Assembly (NCBI GenBank): GCA_945643635.1
Contig: CALZFC010000009.1
Location: forward strand, 867,501 to 931,500
Reading direction: 5' to 3'
Length of the DNA: 64,000 nucleotides
DNA from: Allodiplogaster sudhausi
Taxonomy: Eukaryota > Nematoda > Chromadorea > Rhabditida > Diplogasteridae
Shown here: piece by piece, positions 38,689 through 52,035 of the stretch
Position numbering within the stretch: the first letter of the stretch is position 1
Layout of the letters: each line of letters opens with the position of its first letter
The notes under the pieces: model-generated
What the model saw: only the letters and a program-made list of their open reading frames with translations
The model's database searches: none
Told to the model about the DNA's origin: nothing
Program-made: the position numbers and the translations under genes

Positions 38689-39510
38689 TGAGAGACTTCA
38701 ATTTGAATAATGGGGTGTCATAATGCTTTTTTTGGTTGATATATTTAAGATGTTTTCTTTAAATGATGGACGCAACGGGTGAATTTTGTTGAAAAGATTA
38801 TCTGTTCTCTCTAGGAAGTGAATCAAACAACTTTCCGCATCTCGTTTTGTCAATGTATTTGAGGTTACATATATTTCGTTGCCTACTTTCAATGGACTGC
38901 TTTTAAGTGCCTTTATTCTTCCTCAGAAATTTCATGTCCTTTCGTTTCGGCGTCGGAAACTGTAACAAAGGTCCACTTAACATTGTTGGCGACAAATGTT
39001 ATTCACAAGACTCGTCGCACGATTATAACCAGTTCTTACTCAGACATCAGACGTCATATTTTTAGCGTCGTTTAAGTTCGAAAGTTAAGAGGATGGCGGC
39101 AATCAGTTTAGAGAGTTCGGTCATGTGTAAAATTGAGATGCGATCAACGCGCGCGTTGTAAACACCAGGATCAAGGAGGTAGAAATTATTGTCAGCCGGT
39201 GTTTTTTTTAGGAAGTAGTAAATCTTGACCATTTTCTCTCATGCTAGCCTTGCGAGATAAATGGAAAATGATATGAGAGACGTTCTTCGGACTCGAGGGA
39301 AGAAAGGGCTCGGAGAACTTTGAAGAATGAGCAAAGGAGTCAACGTGCATGTCGCCTCCTTCCGTGGCCGTTCCTGTCCGCTGAACCGGAAAGCGAGAGA
39401 GAGAAAGAGAGAAAGAAGAGAGAGAGAAGAGAGAGAGAGATAGAGAGAGAGAGATAGAGAGAGAAGAGAAGAGAGAGAGACAGAGAGAGAAACAGAGAAG
39501 AGAGAGAGGC

Positions 39511-39571
<61 letters not shown>

Positions 39572-39952
39572 GAGAGGGCCTCGTTGTGTTCTCTGACTTG
39601 GCCATGTGCGCACCATCCAATTTGTTCAGATCACTCGAGAGTGGCTCAAGTACCGGCTTATGCCATGTGAATGCCCCTCCGCCCCGCCGCCACTTTACAA
39701 TATTCGTCCTCGAGAGTCGAGTATAATAAGGCACTCTCTCGCCCACCATCTTAGAACAGAACGAAACGTTCTGCCTCTTATCATTTAGACTATGTCGATT
39801 CACATTTGTCTTCCTTTTTCTCCCCTCCGTAAAGTGGTAGTGCTTGAAGCTGATGGATTGTAAGTCAATTGGTTTTCAAAGTATGTATATACATGATTAC
39901 ATATGTTCATCAGTTTAAGATAATGACACCTGATTTCCTTGCAGATCGCAAA
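38689..39952. other. Intergenic with a GA/AG tract (39395-39573)
   Basis: AT-rich 38.7-39.2 kb, then an imperfect (GA)n tract with GACA, GATA and GAAGA variants. No supportable gene. The last 100 nt (39.85-39.95 kb) are probably the leader of the EF-hand gene; TTGCAG at 39939-39944 may be a 5' UTR or trans-splice acceptor. Confidence 0.55.
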
Positions 39953-40819
39953 ATGGGCTGGTTCTCGTGTAGCTTGGTCGCTGTACTTGTGACGTTGACA
40001 GCTCTCGCTCAAGGTCAGTTTATTGTAAGCGTGACGGTTTATCAACGAAATGACAACAATTAATCAAGTTACCGAAAAACACAAATCTGTTGCAGTTATA
40101 CATAGTTTGATGTGTCCAACTCTGATGCGTGCGTTTCAGGAGATTCCCATGTGGACGACGCTTTCCGCACCGTTGACCTTGACGTGGATGGAAAGTTGTC
40201 GCCGGCCGAGTACGCCCTCGCGTCTCTCGGAGAAAGCAGAATGGATGACGAAACTGCGAAGATCTTGTGGGATTTATTTTTGGCTTTGAAGCTTTCACCA
40301 TATTGAAATGAGGCTTAAAATGGACGATGTATTAAGATTGAAATATCATTACTTGACTGCCATATCTCAAATTGAAATATCCTTGTTTAGTTCTGGCCTC
40401 GATGCCAATCAAGACGGCTTCATCCAGAAGCACGAATTCGCGTTAGGCACAGAGCGAGTTAAGGAAATGAGTCAGTTTGACAGTTTTAATTTTGTTACAA
40501 ATATAAAAAAGAACCTGTCGTCGATGATTAAACTTTCAGTCAGACTGAAAGCTCGTGACATCTTCGAGAAGTCCGACGTGAACCGGGATGGCTGGGGCAG
40601 CAAGGCAGAGTACGCCATTGCTGTGAGCCGGCCACTCAACGCGGAGGAGCTAATGATCTGGTCAATTTCAATCTCGTCAATTATCTCGAAAATTTCGACA
40701 TGTATGTAGATTTCAATGCCTTATACTTCAGGAGAGCACTTGACGTGAATGGAGACGGAATGTTGACCAGGACTGAAGTCGACATGGTCGTCTCCTTCCT
40801 CTTCCGGCGAAGTGCGTAA
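39953..40819 (+). CDS. Secreted four-EF-hand calcium-binding protein
   Basis: Exons 39953-40013, 40140-40266, 40391-40470, 40539-40660 and 40732-40819 give a protein of about 159 residues. Signal peptide MGWFSCSLVAVLVTLTALAQ. Four EF-hand loops in order: DLDVDGKLSPAE, DANQDGFIQKHE, DVNRDGWGSKAE and DVNGDGMLTRTE; all keep Asp at 1, 3 and 5, Gly at 6 and Glu at 12, so calcium binding by all four is likely. No ER-retention signal at the C-terminus (FLFRRSA-stop), so the protein is probably secreted. The family resembles small nematode secreted EF-hand proteins; the partner is unknown. Confidence 0.85.
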
Positions 40820-41716
40820 TATTTTAATGCCCCTGTTTTCAAGATGCATGGCATCTTGTCTTCCACATATCTTGCTACATTCGATTTATTATGTAACCTG
40901 CATGCATAGGCAATTTCATTGCTTTCGCCTGTAATTTCAAAATAGTAACGGGGCAACGAATTCCTATTCCTGTTCAGCTACCAACTAAAACCGCAGCCCA
41001 AACCTTTAAGTTGGCTCTTTATTCATGGTTTGGTATATCCTTTCTCACAAGGAACTCTTCTCGGAGTTTGCTGCTGTTTTATTTAGAGATTTTGTAAAAA
41101 AAAAAAAAAAAAAAACCTCTCAGAAAGACAAAAGAAATATTGTAGAGCCAGCCAAGAAGAGAGATTTGTGCGAAATGAAGAGTATCTTTATTAAATGAAA
41201 TCCGAGCGAAAAATGTTGCGCAATAGCATTGTTTCCTATTACTTACGAATATAGTATATGTGACCGGTACAATAATGTTGCCTAGCGTTTTCTTGATGAA
41301 GCTATATTAAAATCGGTCGAATCTATCACTACACACGGTGAACAAAAGATCAATGTCGACATTGACAATCAGTGAGCAATTGTGGCTTGTGTTTCTCTTG
41401 CACGAGGTGATATATTGAAAAAGTCTACGACTAAAAGGAATGCACAGAAAAGGAAAGAGGAAAGGCACTGAATGATATGTATGTGCAAGTTCGAGACATT
41501 GCTGGAAAAGAGATGACACTTGGTATGTTTAAAAAAACATATTCGAAAGACAATTGAAAAGAATGGTTAATTCTGTTTTTGAAAGACAAGAATTATTACA
41601 GTTGATAACTCGCAAGAAGAGGCTCCTGAATACTTAGTAGTAGTAGTAAGTAGAAATCGGTACCGTGGCAAGAAGTCACATGAAAGAGATGCTGATACTA
41701 CTGCTGCTGCTCATGG
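40820..41716. other. Intergenic
   Basis: AT-rich tail-to-tail gap with a poly(A) run (41098-41114). No supportable gene. Confidence 0.5.
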
Positions 41717-44700
41717 TCAGCAGAGAGGGGCAGCCTTCTCGAAGTCGCCGTCCGTCCTGATCATCTCGATGTTGTCAATGGCACACGCGCCCTGGTTCGT
41801 ACGCGTGTTCTCGCACAGGAAGATCACCTGAAAGTATCCTCCATCTTCTTTGTCGTTGTTTGGGTCACCCATTCTTCCTCTTTGTCACTCATGGTTTAAT
41901 TATCCATAAGTAATCATATTTTTTTTAGATTGATTAAATGTTTCTAGAAATGTACATAATATGTGATTCGGGAAAAAAACATTTTCTCGCAAACCTTCTC
42001 AGTTCCAAATGGACAAGTCAGACTGCCCGACTTCCATACGCGGTCAGAGACACTGACGAACTTGTCCGATTGGAAGGGGCATTCCTCAATCTGACCGCAG
42101 CATCCCTGGAAGGCGATAGACAAGTAAGTTTAATTTTGATTGCTGTTCAGCTTTAACGCCTAATAATTAGATTGATCATTGATGTAATTGAATGAAACGA
42201 AGAAGAAAGGATCTTTTGCCTTGAGCTGGACGCCGTGCGTTCCTTCGTAGTAGTTGAATCGCATGCGTTGCTCCTTGACAAAAGGCTCGGTGGCCGTTTC
42301 CAATCCGGCCATTTCGCGCGGGAAGAGGAAGGTCGCCGCGTAGTAGTTCTCCTCTCAAATTAAACGACGAGGAAATGTTACATATTTAGAATTTAATTAA
42401 TTAATTTCCATGCTTATCTTTGCAGAACACACGGTGAAGGGAATACTGTTTCTTTTAGTTCAAGAGATCTCGTTCACTAACTCTTTCCGCTCTTGATGCC
42501 CGTGACTTTGTTCATGAATTGCCCGTTGACAATCTGGAACGTTGTTGTGAGGCCACGGATAGACTGGGTTTGATGTGCGTCCTGGTACGAACATGTGGTG
42601 CCTGAGATGTAATAATTAATAATAAGATAATTAATGCTGTTAATTAGAGCCCTGAACTCATCTTATCGATGCACCAATTAATTTCCTGATTATCACCGTT
42701 TGACTGACAACTTAGAATGCATCTTTCTCCCGTATAAACCCGCTTTTGCCACCCCCCCCCCCTTTCCCAAGTCCCCGTGAAGATATTCAATCAAATGTGT
42801 GTCATTCCTTTCTGTCTCAATAGATATGCAAATGAAGAGTGAAAAGTGAGGAGAAAGTGGAGCAACCCCGGAATCTACACAAAGAGTGGGACAAAGGAAT
42901 GGAACACTGTAAATGTGTAAATAGATTTTTTTCAATGCGACTTTATGTTAAAAGGTTCCATGGAAAAAATATGTAGTATGTATGTATTAACACGCCATTT
43001 GTGCATAATTTCAAAGAACTAACCGTTGTCAAAGTTGCACGAGACGGCAGTGCATACGGGTCTGGCCGAGTGGACGGGCTCGGGAGGAGGAGAAGAAGAG
43101 TCCGAGGAAGAGGAAGGCGCGTCTTTCGTGAGGCCTCTCTTCTCTGCCGACGACACCGCCTTCAGCTTGCTCGTCTCGCGCTCCTTGAACGTCGCCTTTC
43201 CGAGGGCGCGCACGTGCTTCTTATAAACCAATTCTGTTATTATTCAAGTGATCGCCGGAGAGAAGAAGGCGAAAAAATCGTGGCTATTCTAGCATGATAA
43301 GATAAGGCGGTAATTAGATCCGAACAGAATCTAATGAGTAGTGAACCTCATCCTGATCATGGTTCCCAGACGGGTTCACCGGGGGAGGAAGTGGCACGGC
43401 TGCGCGGTGTCCGCCTGCTTCCGCCCTCTGGCTGACTCCGGCGACTTCGGGGAGTGCTGCGGCATGGATTCGACTGGGAAGCTTCACTGGTGGCGCGACA
43501 TCTTCAACAATCTTTTAATCTCTTTTGAAACGAGCAGTACTTTAGCCAAAATAAGTCTTTTTATTTAATTTATTTTTTTAAATATATTTTTTAATTATGA
43601 AAGAAGATAGGAAGAAGAAAAAAAAACCACCAGACCAAGCGTGGCCGTTTTGCCGGCAGAATTAGTCTCTAGCGTGAGCCGATGCGCGACTTGCGCTGCT
43701 TCTGTGCCGACTGAAGAAGCTGCCGCCGCTGCCTCGGCCGCTTCCTCCACCGACGATGCAATGGCGGCCTTCATTTTTGTTTCTCTTCTTCTTCTTTTTT
43801 TTTTAAAATAAATATGTTTGTTTTAGAATTTTTCCAGTATAATATGCAAATGAATCAATTTGATAAAGTAGATCAATAAGAAGATCAATCTAACGTTCTG
43901 ATCCGTGGCGAACTGCTCTGGCTCACGAGCTCCATTCTGTATGGAGAAAAAAAAGAGATTATATTATGAGCCCTGTGCATTCATTCTATTCTTTGTCTAT
44001 GGAAAATGAGAAGGAACCTGAAGGCACTCTGGTCCGCTTCCATCGTAGAAGACTTCAATGTCATCCAGGATCGCCATGTCGCCATTCTCACCAATAAAGT
44101 TGGAGGCAACGAATACAATCTATATATGAACAAACTTGGAAAATAGACATCAGTATATCAAGTCAATCAATTGAAAAATTCTCAGACGTATTTGATTCTC
44201 TTTCTCTTGTTTGTACGAACACTCCTACAACAGACGAATAAATATCCGATTGCTATCACTGACATCGATGAGAGACGCCTTGGGCAGGACAACTTCTGTG
44301 GTACGGAGGCCGTCGGCGTGAGGGAACTCCTGGCAGTTCAGGAGCGGGTTGAAGTTGACCGAGTTCGGGAAGGACTCTCGTTGGCACACTTGCAGAAGGA
44401 CATTATCCGACTGCCAGTGCCTGAAGGAGAAGTTTGGAAGTAAGAGAGAGAGAGGGGGAGGGAGCGAGAGAGGTAGAGAGAGAGGAAGATGGAGAGGGAG
44501 ATGAAGGTGGACAAAGAGATGAAGAGAGGAGGGAGAGAGGAAAGTAGAAACAGGGAAGGAGAGAGAGAGAGAGTCAGTGAGAGAGAGAGAGAGAGAGAGT
44601 AAGAGAGAGAGACTTTGCTCGAATGGTGATGGGTGTGCTGGCGCAGGCGATGGAGCAGGATGCAAGCTGAGCCTCGTCGGAAGGCGCTGCACCGCGTGCA

Positions 44701-46122
44701 TACGCGATGAGGTAGCTGCCCTCTGAAAGCAAGTGTCTTATCTCTTTGCCAAGAATTTGGAAAGTAGGAATTATCATAGTTAAAATATCTGCACTATTCC
44801 TTCGCTGAGCACTTCCCGAAGATTTACAACTCCACAGCAGACTACAATATATCAGCTGTAGTCCTTACCTTGTAAAGAACCAAGGACTACGTCTTGGCTT
44901 TTTACAAGCCAATGATTACACCATGGCTGAATGTGGAAAAAGGTCAAGGTTATCAGAGTTACTAATATATTATGTAAAATGAGTGGGATGAGAGTATGCA
45001 TGTATTTACGCTATGAAAATGGAATCAATTTCTTCGGTAAAGGTAGAAACTGATACTCATTGTGGCCTGCTTATTTAGATCACGTGTTCAAATGCCGGGC
45101 GAATGCGATTAGTTCAAACCAAATCGGAAAATCAATTCTTTGTTTGCTGAGCAAGCTGCCTCCTTTGTTATGTAAATGATTTGAGCTGAAATGAACAGGA
45201 CGCCACAGGAATGTCATCTCAATTAATCACATTTTCCTGTTCGCGCAGTTTACGATCTGCGCTTTGTAGAGAATGTGCCCTCTAAGCAAGAATGGGACAA
45301 TGAAAGCGGGAGAAAGTGAAAGGAAAGGTCAAAATCAAAGTGGCTATTCGGCTGAGTTGGGAGCTTGGGTATTTTCCTTGAAAAAGCAGACTACAAAAAA
45401 TGGAGCACATATAGAAGCAATGTTCTTGATCACTCTAAAAATAAAGGTGTCATCATAAATTAGACTTGTTATAAAAAGGAGTGAGCTACATACTTATGAA
45501 AGGAAAACGCGAACAAGGAAAAAAAACTATTGCGACCAGTGGTAATTCGCTAAACCAATGGTATTTTCTTCTTGGGTGAGGTAATTAATTAACCTGGCCG
45601 TGGCACATTCTGGAAGTGGACCGCGTCGGGAGTGCCCGTGGCGATCTGCCAGTCGAGTTGATCATCGAGCGGAGGGACATTCGCCCAGCAGCACGGCGCT
45701 CCATCGGCGCGGCATGTCAGAGAAGAACCTGTGCGCGGCATTATTACTTGACTCTTCTTCCCACCACTTTTGCCGCTTATTTTGCACTCTTGTTACCATT
45801 CTCAGCATGTTCTTGAAAGTGAGACGGCTCGCAGTTTCTCTTGCTCTCTCTCACTCTCTCTTTCTCTCTCATCCTCTCACTCACCCTCTCTCCCATGCTC
45901 TCTCTCTCTCTCTCCCTCCCTTCCTCCACTCACTCTGTTCAATTTCATAGATTCACTGCGTCAGTCCATTAATTCGTACAAGCAGGCCTGTCGAAACTCC
46001 TGCTTTACATACACACAATGAAAGCGAAAGTAGAAGAGAGCGCCTGCTGAGATATTCGCCTGACTCTTGCCGTCCCTCTATGGATACGCCCGGCTGGCCT
46101 TTCCCAAGCTTGTCTCTCTCAT

Positions 46123-46158
<36 letters not shown>

Positions 46159-46955
46159 TCTCTTTCGCTCCCTCTCTCTCTCTTCACTTCCCTTTATCTC
46201 CAAATCCCACCCTCCTAGCACTTTCTCCCGCTTTTTCTCCCTTTGCTGCGGTGTCTTCGCCTCCCGCTGGCTACTCTCAAGACCGGCAGTCCAAGGGCGT
46301 AGAAGGAAAACAAAGCCCAACCTGTTTCTACCCAAAGCTTCTTCGATTAACAATAATCTCAAAGGGAATAAGCCAATTTTGCTTTGTTTGTGGAAAAGGA
46401 AGACAAGCGCAGTTAATGAGAGATCTTTCAACAGACTTCGTTCTTGTCAGTCCAGGGACACGCGCTCTGGGCAATAAAATGTGGAAAGAAGACTGACCAG
46501 CATTGACCGGTCCGCCTCCCTCGGCGTTGTAGCCGTCAGCCGTGAACTCTGACAGCGAAATTTGTCGACCAAGAAGGTCTGAAATGCGAATCTTCTTCTT
46601 TTCGGCACATTTAGTAAAGAATGCTAAAATGACTAAATTAAAAAATATGTTTAAAAAAAAACAAAACGAGAAACAGTATAGACAAAACGAACACTGGAGC
46701 ACGCTTGGCTGGTGGCTTTGGCCGCCGCCGACGGGCTGTGCAACGGCCTCGTTGGCGGCGCCAGCGACTTCTGGCCGCGGGAGAGCGGCGCCGAGGCCGT
46801 TCTGCACGAAGCCACCGCCAGACTGCGCAGCCACCGGCAGCTGCGGTGGCTGAGGAGCCTGTTGGAACTGCACTGAAGGCGCAGAGAAGGTTCGCGGAGG
46901 CTCGGAAGGGAGGCAGCCAGAACTCTCTGAGGACGCACATATGTATGTACATCGC
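41717..46955 (-). CDS. MAM-domain-type extracellular protein
   Basis: At least 13 exons from about 46.95 kb down to TGA at 41717; the signal-peptide exon upstream was not found. Order: Gln/Pro-rich N-terminus (QFQQAPQPPQLPVAAQS), a Cys-rich first module (CRADGAPCCWANVPPLDDQL, DWQIATGTPDAVHF, EGSYLIAY, LQVCQRESFPNSVNFNPLLN, IVFVASNFIGENGDMAILDD), an Ala/Glu-rich then basic linker, and a second module starting CNFDN and containing MRFNYYEGTHGVQLKA, GCCGQIEECPFQSDKFVSVS, VIFLCENTRTNQGACAIDNI and ending FEKAAPLC-stop. The ANVPPLDDQLDW, beta-jellyroll spacing and ...ILDDIEV / AIDNIEM endings suggest MAM modules (adhesion or matrix). Most introns are GT-AG with matching phase. The exact fold is an inference. 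Confidence 0.65.
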
Positions 46956-49166
46956 AAGATTTACTCCTAATAGTTAATTACTAATAAGGACGGTGGCCAA
47001 CAAATATTATGCACGTTGAAATTGCCGCCCGCTTCTAACCTCGCGTTATCTCGTGCACATTTTCATCGGTTTTTTTTAAACTATTTACTTCAGCCTTACT
47101 TAAATATCTTCTTGTGAAGAGCGCGATAAATTCTCAAATCTTCGATCTCTATCATTTCCGAAAGGAAAAGTGAAGAAAAACTTGACACACACGCTCGGTG
47201 ACACGGATCAGATCCGAGAAATGAGTGCTAATCGAGGGGAAAGATCTCGTCAAGCCAGAGTTCCATCAAGCATGCATACCACTAAATTCCTCGAGAAGAA
47301 ATGCTAGACATCCATACAAGCTCGCCAATTTGCATAGAGAGGAAGACTAATTAATACTTCATAATTAATTACTAATCTACATTAAAATATGCACAATAAA
47401 CATTTTAATTTCTTGCATCTCTGATAGTGATTCTTGTTTGTTTAGCAAATATCGTGTCGTTTTGGATACATCGCATCGGTCAAGACTTGGGCGCGCGACT
47501 GACGGTCTAGCAATTGGAATAGTCTCCTCCAGCAAAAAAAACGAAATGATCGTTGTGACGAAGGTGAAAAAGTGTGATGGCTGATTCCTCCTGTGATTTG
47601 ATTCGTGCCCACGAAAAGATAAAGAAACATTGATGTTTGAGAAGAGAGTGAACATCAGACAAAAAAGAGAAGGCTGCGCAGACGAGATGAGTTCGAGGGA
47701 AAGCGAGGCGTGCGCGTGCTCAAGAAAACACAATGAGACATCTGATGGGTCCAGCCGGGAGCAGTGAAAAGGGAAACGAGCCACTTTGTGCGCAGCCTAC
47801 ATATACATTGTAATATTATACGATCAAAGCAGGCAAGCAAGATAAAGCACAATTATTTCGTTGAAAAGAAGCAAATCGCGTGAAAATCAGTGGTAGAATG
47901 GAAGATAATTTGTTTAAAAAAATTTAGCAAGTAGTAACTTAAATAAAAATTAAGGCATAATGTAAAGTTTAACCTCGAATAAGTAGTAGAGCTAAAAAGA
48001 TGCCCGTCCTTCTCCACATCATGAAGTGGCAGATTAGAAGGAAGGTGCCAGAGGGAAATCTCGCGACAGGCGAATTGACCGCCTCCTTCTCAGCTGCAAA
48101 CGGCACTCCTTACAGCCGGCTTCTCTCGAGTCTGGATAAGGATTGGGCGGGCATAGAGAGTGGATCAGAGAGAGAGAGAGAGAGAGAGAGAGATAGCGAG
48201 AGGGAGAGACTGAGAGAGAGAGAGAAGGGGAATGGATGACCACCATGAGAGAGCTGAACAAGGAGGCAAGCATCAATCCGCACAGAGTGAAGAGGATAGA
48301 GCAGCTCAAGTCAGAGAGACCTTCTCCACTCTCTCGTTCTCTGTCTCTCTCTCTCTCTTATCCACTCTCTTAGTCGTTCAATTTCGTCCCGTTTTCTCTA
48401 TTCTCATCCCTTGTCTCTTTCATTCCATTTCTCACTTCTCACTTTCAAACTCCCTTTCCCCGCAGTTGTAGAGTAAGAGAGAGAGAGAGAGAAAGACAGA
48501 GACAGAGAGAGAGAGACAGAGAGAGAGAGACAGAGAGAGAGATGGAGAGAGAAAGAGAGAGAAAGAAAGTAGAGGCCCGCACCGGTGAGAAAGGGAAAGC
48601 GAAATGGAGAGACGATAGGCGAGAGACGAATCGGTATTGCTCTGGAATCCACTCGCATGCGCTATGACTCGGCTCCTTGAGGCGATCTCAGATCTTTCGC
48701 TCTCTCTCTCACTCTCTCTCTATCTCTCTCTCTCACTCGAAACTCTCTCACTCTCACTCTCACTCACTCACTCACTCTCTCTCTCTCTCCATTTACTCCT
48801 TTACTCCCTCTCCTCCCAACCTCTTTCTCTTCGGTTCTCCCTTTCACTTCACTTTCCCTTGTTACCTTTCACTCTCTCCCTTTTCTCACCACTTCTTCAG
48901 GCGACTACGCCCGAATTTGTCCACCAGGCGATGGTCGCGAGTCCTTTTGGCTTAAACCGCCCCAGGGCAAAAAGGGAGGGGGGGGCAAATGGGTGGGTCT
49001 GAGAAATTGCGGATTGTTCAATCGGATTGCATGGACAGCCCATGGCATGCATGTGTGACTCACAGTCTGGAGTGGATTAAATTAGAAAGTTAAGAAGGGG
49101 CAACAGGGCGGATATGCCCGGCGGCGAACCTCTCTCTCTCTCTCACTCTTTCGCTCTCTCGGCCTT

Positions 49167-49209
<43 letters not shown>

Positions 49210-49688
49210 CTAGCTCTTTCTCTCTCTCTCTCTCGATCTCTACTCTTCTCCTTTCTTTTCCTCCTCCAAGCTGACCCACTTGCACACTCTGATCATGACT
49301 GTGATGGTTATGGTGGAAGTGGTTTGCTTTGCCGCGTGTGGCTATTGTCCCCGTCTAAATGTTCAGAAGAAGAAGAAGCAAACGCGTAGCAATAAAAGTG
49401 TATACCATTCCTTCCATTCCTTGTACTTTGGCATAATGACAATTCTGGCGTGGGGTTGGAATTCGCCCTCTTCGGATTAGCCAAAGCCATCATCAATCCC
49501 TTCTCTCTTTTTTCTCTCCTTCTTTACATGCCTTTGTGCTATACCGCAGAGTCGAGTGACCGGGCCGCCGCCACCCGCTTGATCCGAATTGCCCAAGACG
49601 GAACAGGATTTGGACATGTTGAGATAAGCGGCAGAGGAAGAAGAGTCATCAGCCGGACGGCCACAACCGGCCACCAACCATCGCCACA

Positions 49689-49743
<55 letters not shown>

Positions 49744-50051
49744 TTCTTTCTTTCTCTTTCTCTTCCTATCTCTCAAACACTCTCTCTCTCTCTCTCTCAT
49801 CATCATCCAATCCTTCCATATCTCCCTGCCTTACTGACAGATGCATCTCACAATCATCCCTGTCACCTTAAACATATTGTAGTTCCCCCTTGTGGCGAGC
49901 TCCCTGACCTGCCGCCTAGATTGTTCCGACTAGAAATGGTCTTACAAGACGATTGCCAGCATGGAAAACGTATGCATCATGAGTTACAATAGTCAATAAA
50001 TGCTTTATCATAGTAAAACGAGGAAACAAGAAAATGAATTAATGAAATTCG
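46956..50051. other. Low-complexity intergenic region
   Basis: Contains GA/CT tracts at 48172-48232, 48341-48362, 48477-48570, 48699-48785, 49134-49250 and 49696-49798. The tracts switch between CT and GA on the same strand. Upstream exons of the MAM-type gene may lie at 47-48 kb, but none could be supported. Frames at 49450-49992 and similar are microsatellite artefacts. Confidence 0.6.
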
Positions 50052-50999
50052 CTAGCGACGAGAACCATTCTCGAAGAAAGCGCCGCCATCATTCGCACAG
50101 TACACGGGGCAGATTCCTTTCTCACCCGGAGACCCGGGTTTGCCATTTTGACCGGGCATGCCAGGTTGCCCTGCTTCTCCCTGATCTCCAGGCGATCCCT
50201 GAGGTCCACGCTCTCCTGGTGCGCCAAACTTTCCAGGAGATCCAAGTGGACCAGGTCGACCGGGCTCTCCCGGAGGCCCCGGACTACCTGGTTTTCCAGG
50301 CGGGCCTGGAATCGGAGGCGTTGCCTCTGGCGTCTTGCCAGGTGTCCCCGGCTTGCCGGCTTGTCCAGCAGATCCAGGTGTTCCAGGTTGTCCTCTTGCT
50401 CCTTTCTCGCCTGGACTTCCATCGGCTCCAGTCATCCCTGGCGCTCCAGGCTCACCTGGAGAGCCTGGAGGCCCAGGGAGACCAGGAGGACCGCGTCTTC
50501 CGGCGTCGCACGCCTGGCAGGGTGGCGGTGTCATTGGTTCGCAAGGATGGCCATTAGGGCGTCCGGGATTGCCGCTGGCTCCAGGCGCGCCCGGCCTACC
50601 GGGGCGTCCATCCTTGCCGGGCACACCTGCATTGCCAGGTGGACCCGGAGTGCAACAACCTTCGCAGACGCCATCGCCGACGTAGTATGCCTGCCTGACT
50701 GTTCTGTTTCTCGCCGAAGGGAGAAGCGACGACTTCAAGCGAACTCCGCTCACGGTATACTTCAAATATGAAGATTTATATTAATGTATATAGACAAAAA
50801 AAGGAAAGGGTATGCTCAGGAATTTATATTTGAAACCGGCACAAACCTGACAATACGCTAGGTCTTTGAGCATGGCATGAGACATCACGCTGAGGTGACT
50901 GTAGAGGGACGGAAGGACTAGTGAGATGGAAAGAAGAACAAACGCGGAGAAGGCGAGGGAGCCATAGGCAACGACAAGGAAAGAAGCTTTCTTGTCCAT
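50052..50999 (-). CDS. Nematode cuticle collagen
   Basis: Structural component of the cuticle. Exon 1 50847-50999 starts [20 protein letters not shown], a Col_cuticle_N-type transmembrane/signal-anchor domain ending in LKDLAYCQ; exon 2 50052-50759. A subtilisin-type processing site (RNRTVR) precedes the first Cys cluster (CEGCC). Gly-X-Y domains follow: a short block from [16 protein letters not shown], an interruption with [12 protein letters not shown], a long block from [16 protein letters not shown] with a break at KTPEATPPI, and a last block to GEKG; then the C-terminal cysteines ICPVYC and tail ENGSRR-stop. About 287 residues, the usual size. The plus-strand Pro-rich frames opposite it are shadows. 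Confidence 0.95.
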
Positions 51000-51418
51000 C
51001 AGAGGAAAAGCAGAGTTACCACTCTCTCACACTTGGGTTTGGAAAGGCGTCATTCCTTATAAAGGGCAATCCGATCTACAATGCGTTCATTTCATTCATT
51101 CTCTTTTCAAGGTCCCGGTCGCTTATCGAGAACACTTTTTTTTGTGGTTTTAGCTGTTTCCATCTTCGCTCTGACTCATGTAGGCAAATAGAAAAAAAAA
51201 TCTTTTCTGGTCTTGCCTCGGTCTCAATCTTGCCCCGTATGTTTTCTAGCTAGTTTTCTTTTAAATATATTATTTAAAAGTACTGGGAGTGATTGGCACT
51301 CCAAAAAAGTCAACACATGGCATTGGCTGAATACGGTCGGGAGAGATGGAGATGTAGACAGGGGGAGCGGAAAATGGGAAAAAAAAACGATTAGATGATT
51401 ATGGCATGAAAGAGAACT

Positions 51419-51449
<31 letters not shown>

Positions 51450-52035
51450 GCGTGTGATAAAGCGGGAATTTTCTACATACCATTTGAGCATCAAGAATTT
51501 TTAAAGCTCTTTTTTATTAGTAAAGAAAGATTAAAGATACGGAAAAATGGGTGTGCACGTTTCCTCGTTCAATAACATTCATTTCATGAAAGACAAAAGA
51601 CATTTAAAGCACAGATGATTTCTCATAGACGTGTAGAATGCACGTATAATTTCAATATAAATGGAACTCTAAATCTGCCGAAAAAATCTTTGGGCTTTAC
51701 AGACAGGTTTATATCATCACGATGGATAGAACATTGTCAATATGAAAATCTTTGACAAAATAAATATTACAGGGCCTTGAAAACTGCAAGATCACTTGTC
51801 CACATAATACAGGACTTCCCAGAGTCATGGGATCAAGAAAATAAGCCTATCTACCATTAGCTGACAGCGAGTTATTCTTTCCCACGCAATTGAATTGCTT
51901 TGTTATTGATCCACCAGGTGGAAATATACAACCTAAATGTTAAACTTAATAAATATATTACAGAATGAATGTCTAGTCATGAAAATCGATGATGGGAACA
52001 TATTAACATTAAGGAGAGCTTGGGAGGAAGAGAGC
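51000..52035. other. Intergenic
   Basis: 5' flank of the collagen gene, then AT-rich sequence with a short GA tract (51418-51448). No supportable gene. Confidence 0.55.

Noticed and set aside
44840..44935. Hairpin GTAGTCCTT...AAGGACTAC
   Set aside because: Short stem in AT-rich intronic sequence; no further support as ncRNA or element.
50148..50771. Long plus-strand frames opposite the collagen
   Set aside because: Shadow of Gly-X-Y coding; the minus strand has the Col_cuticle_N domain and correct splice sites.
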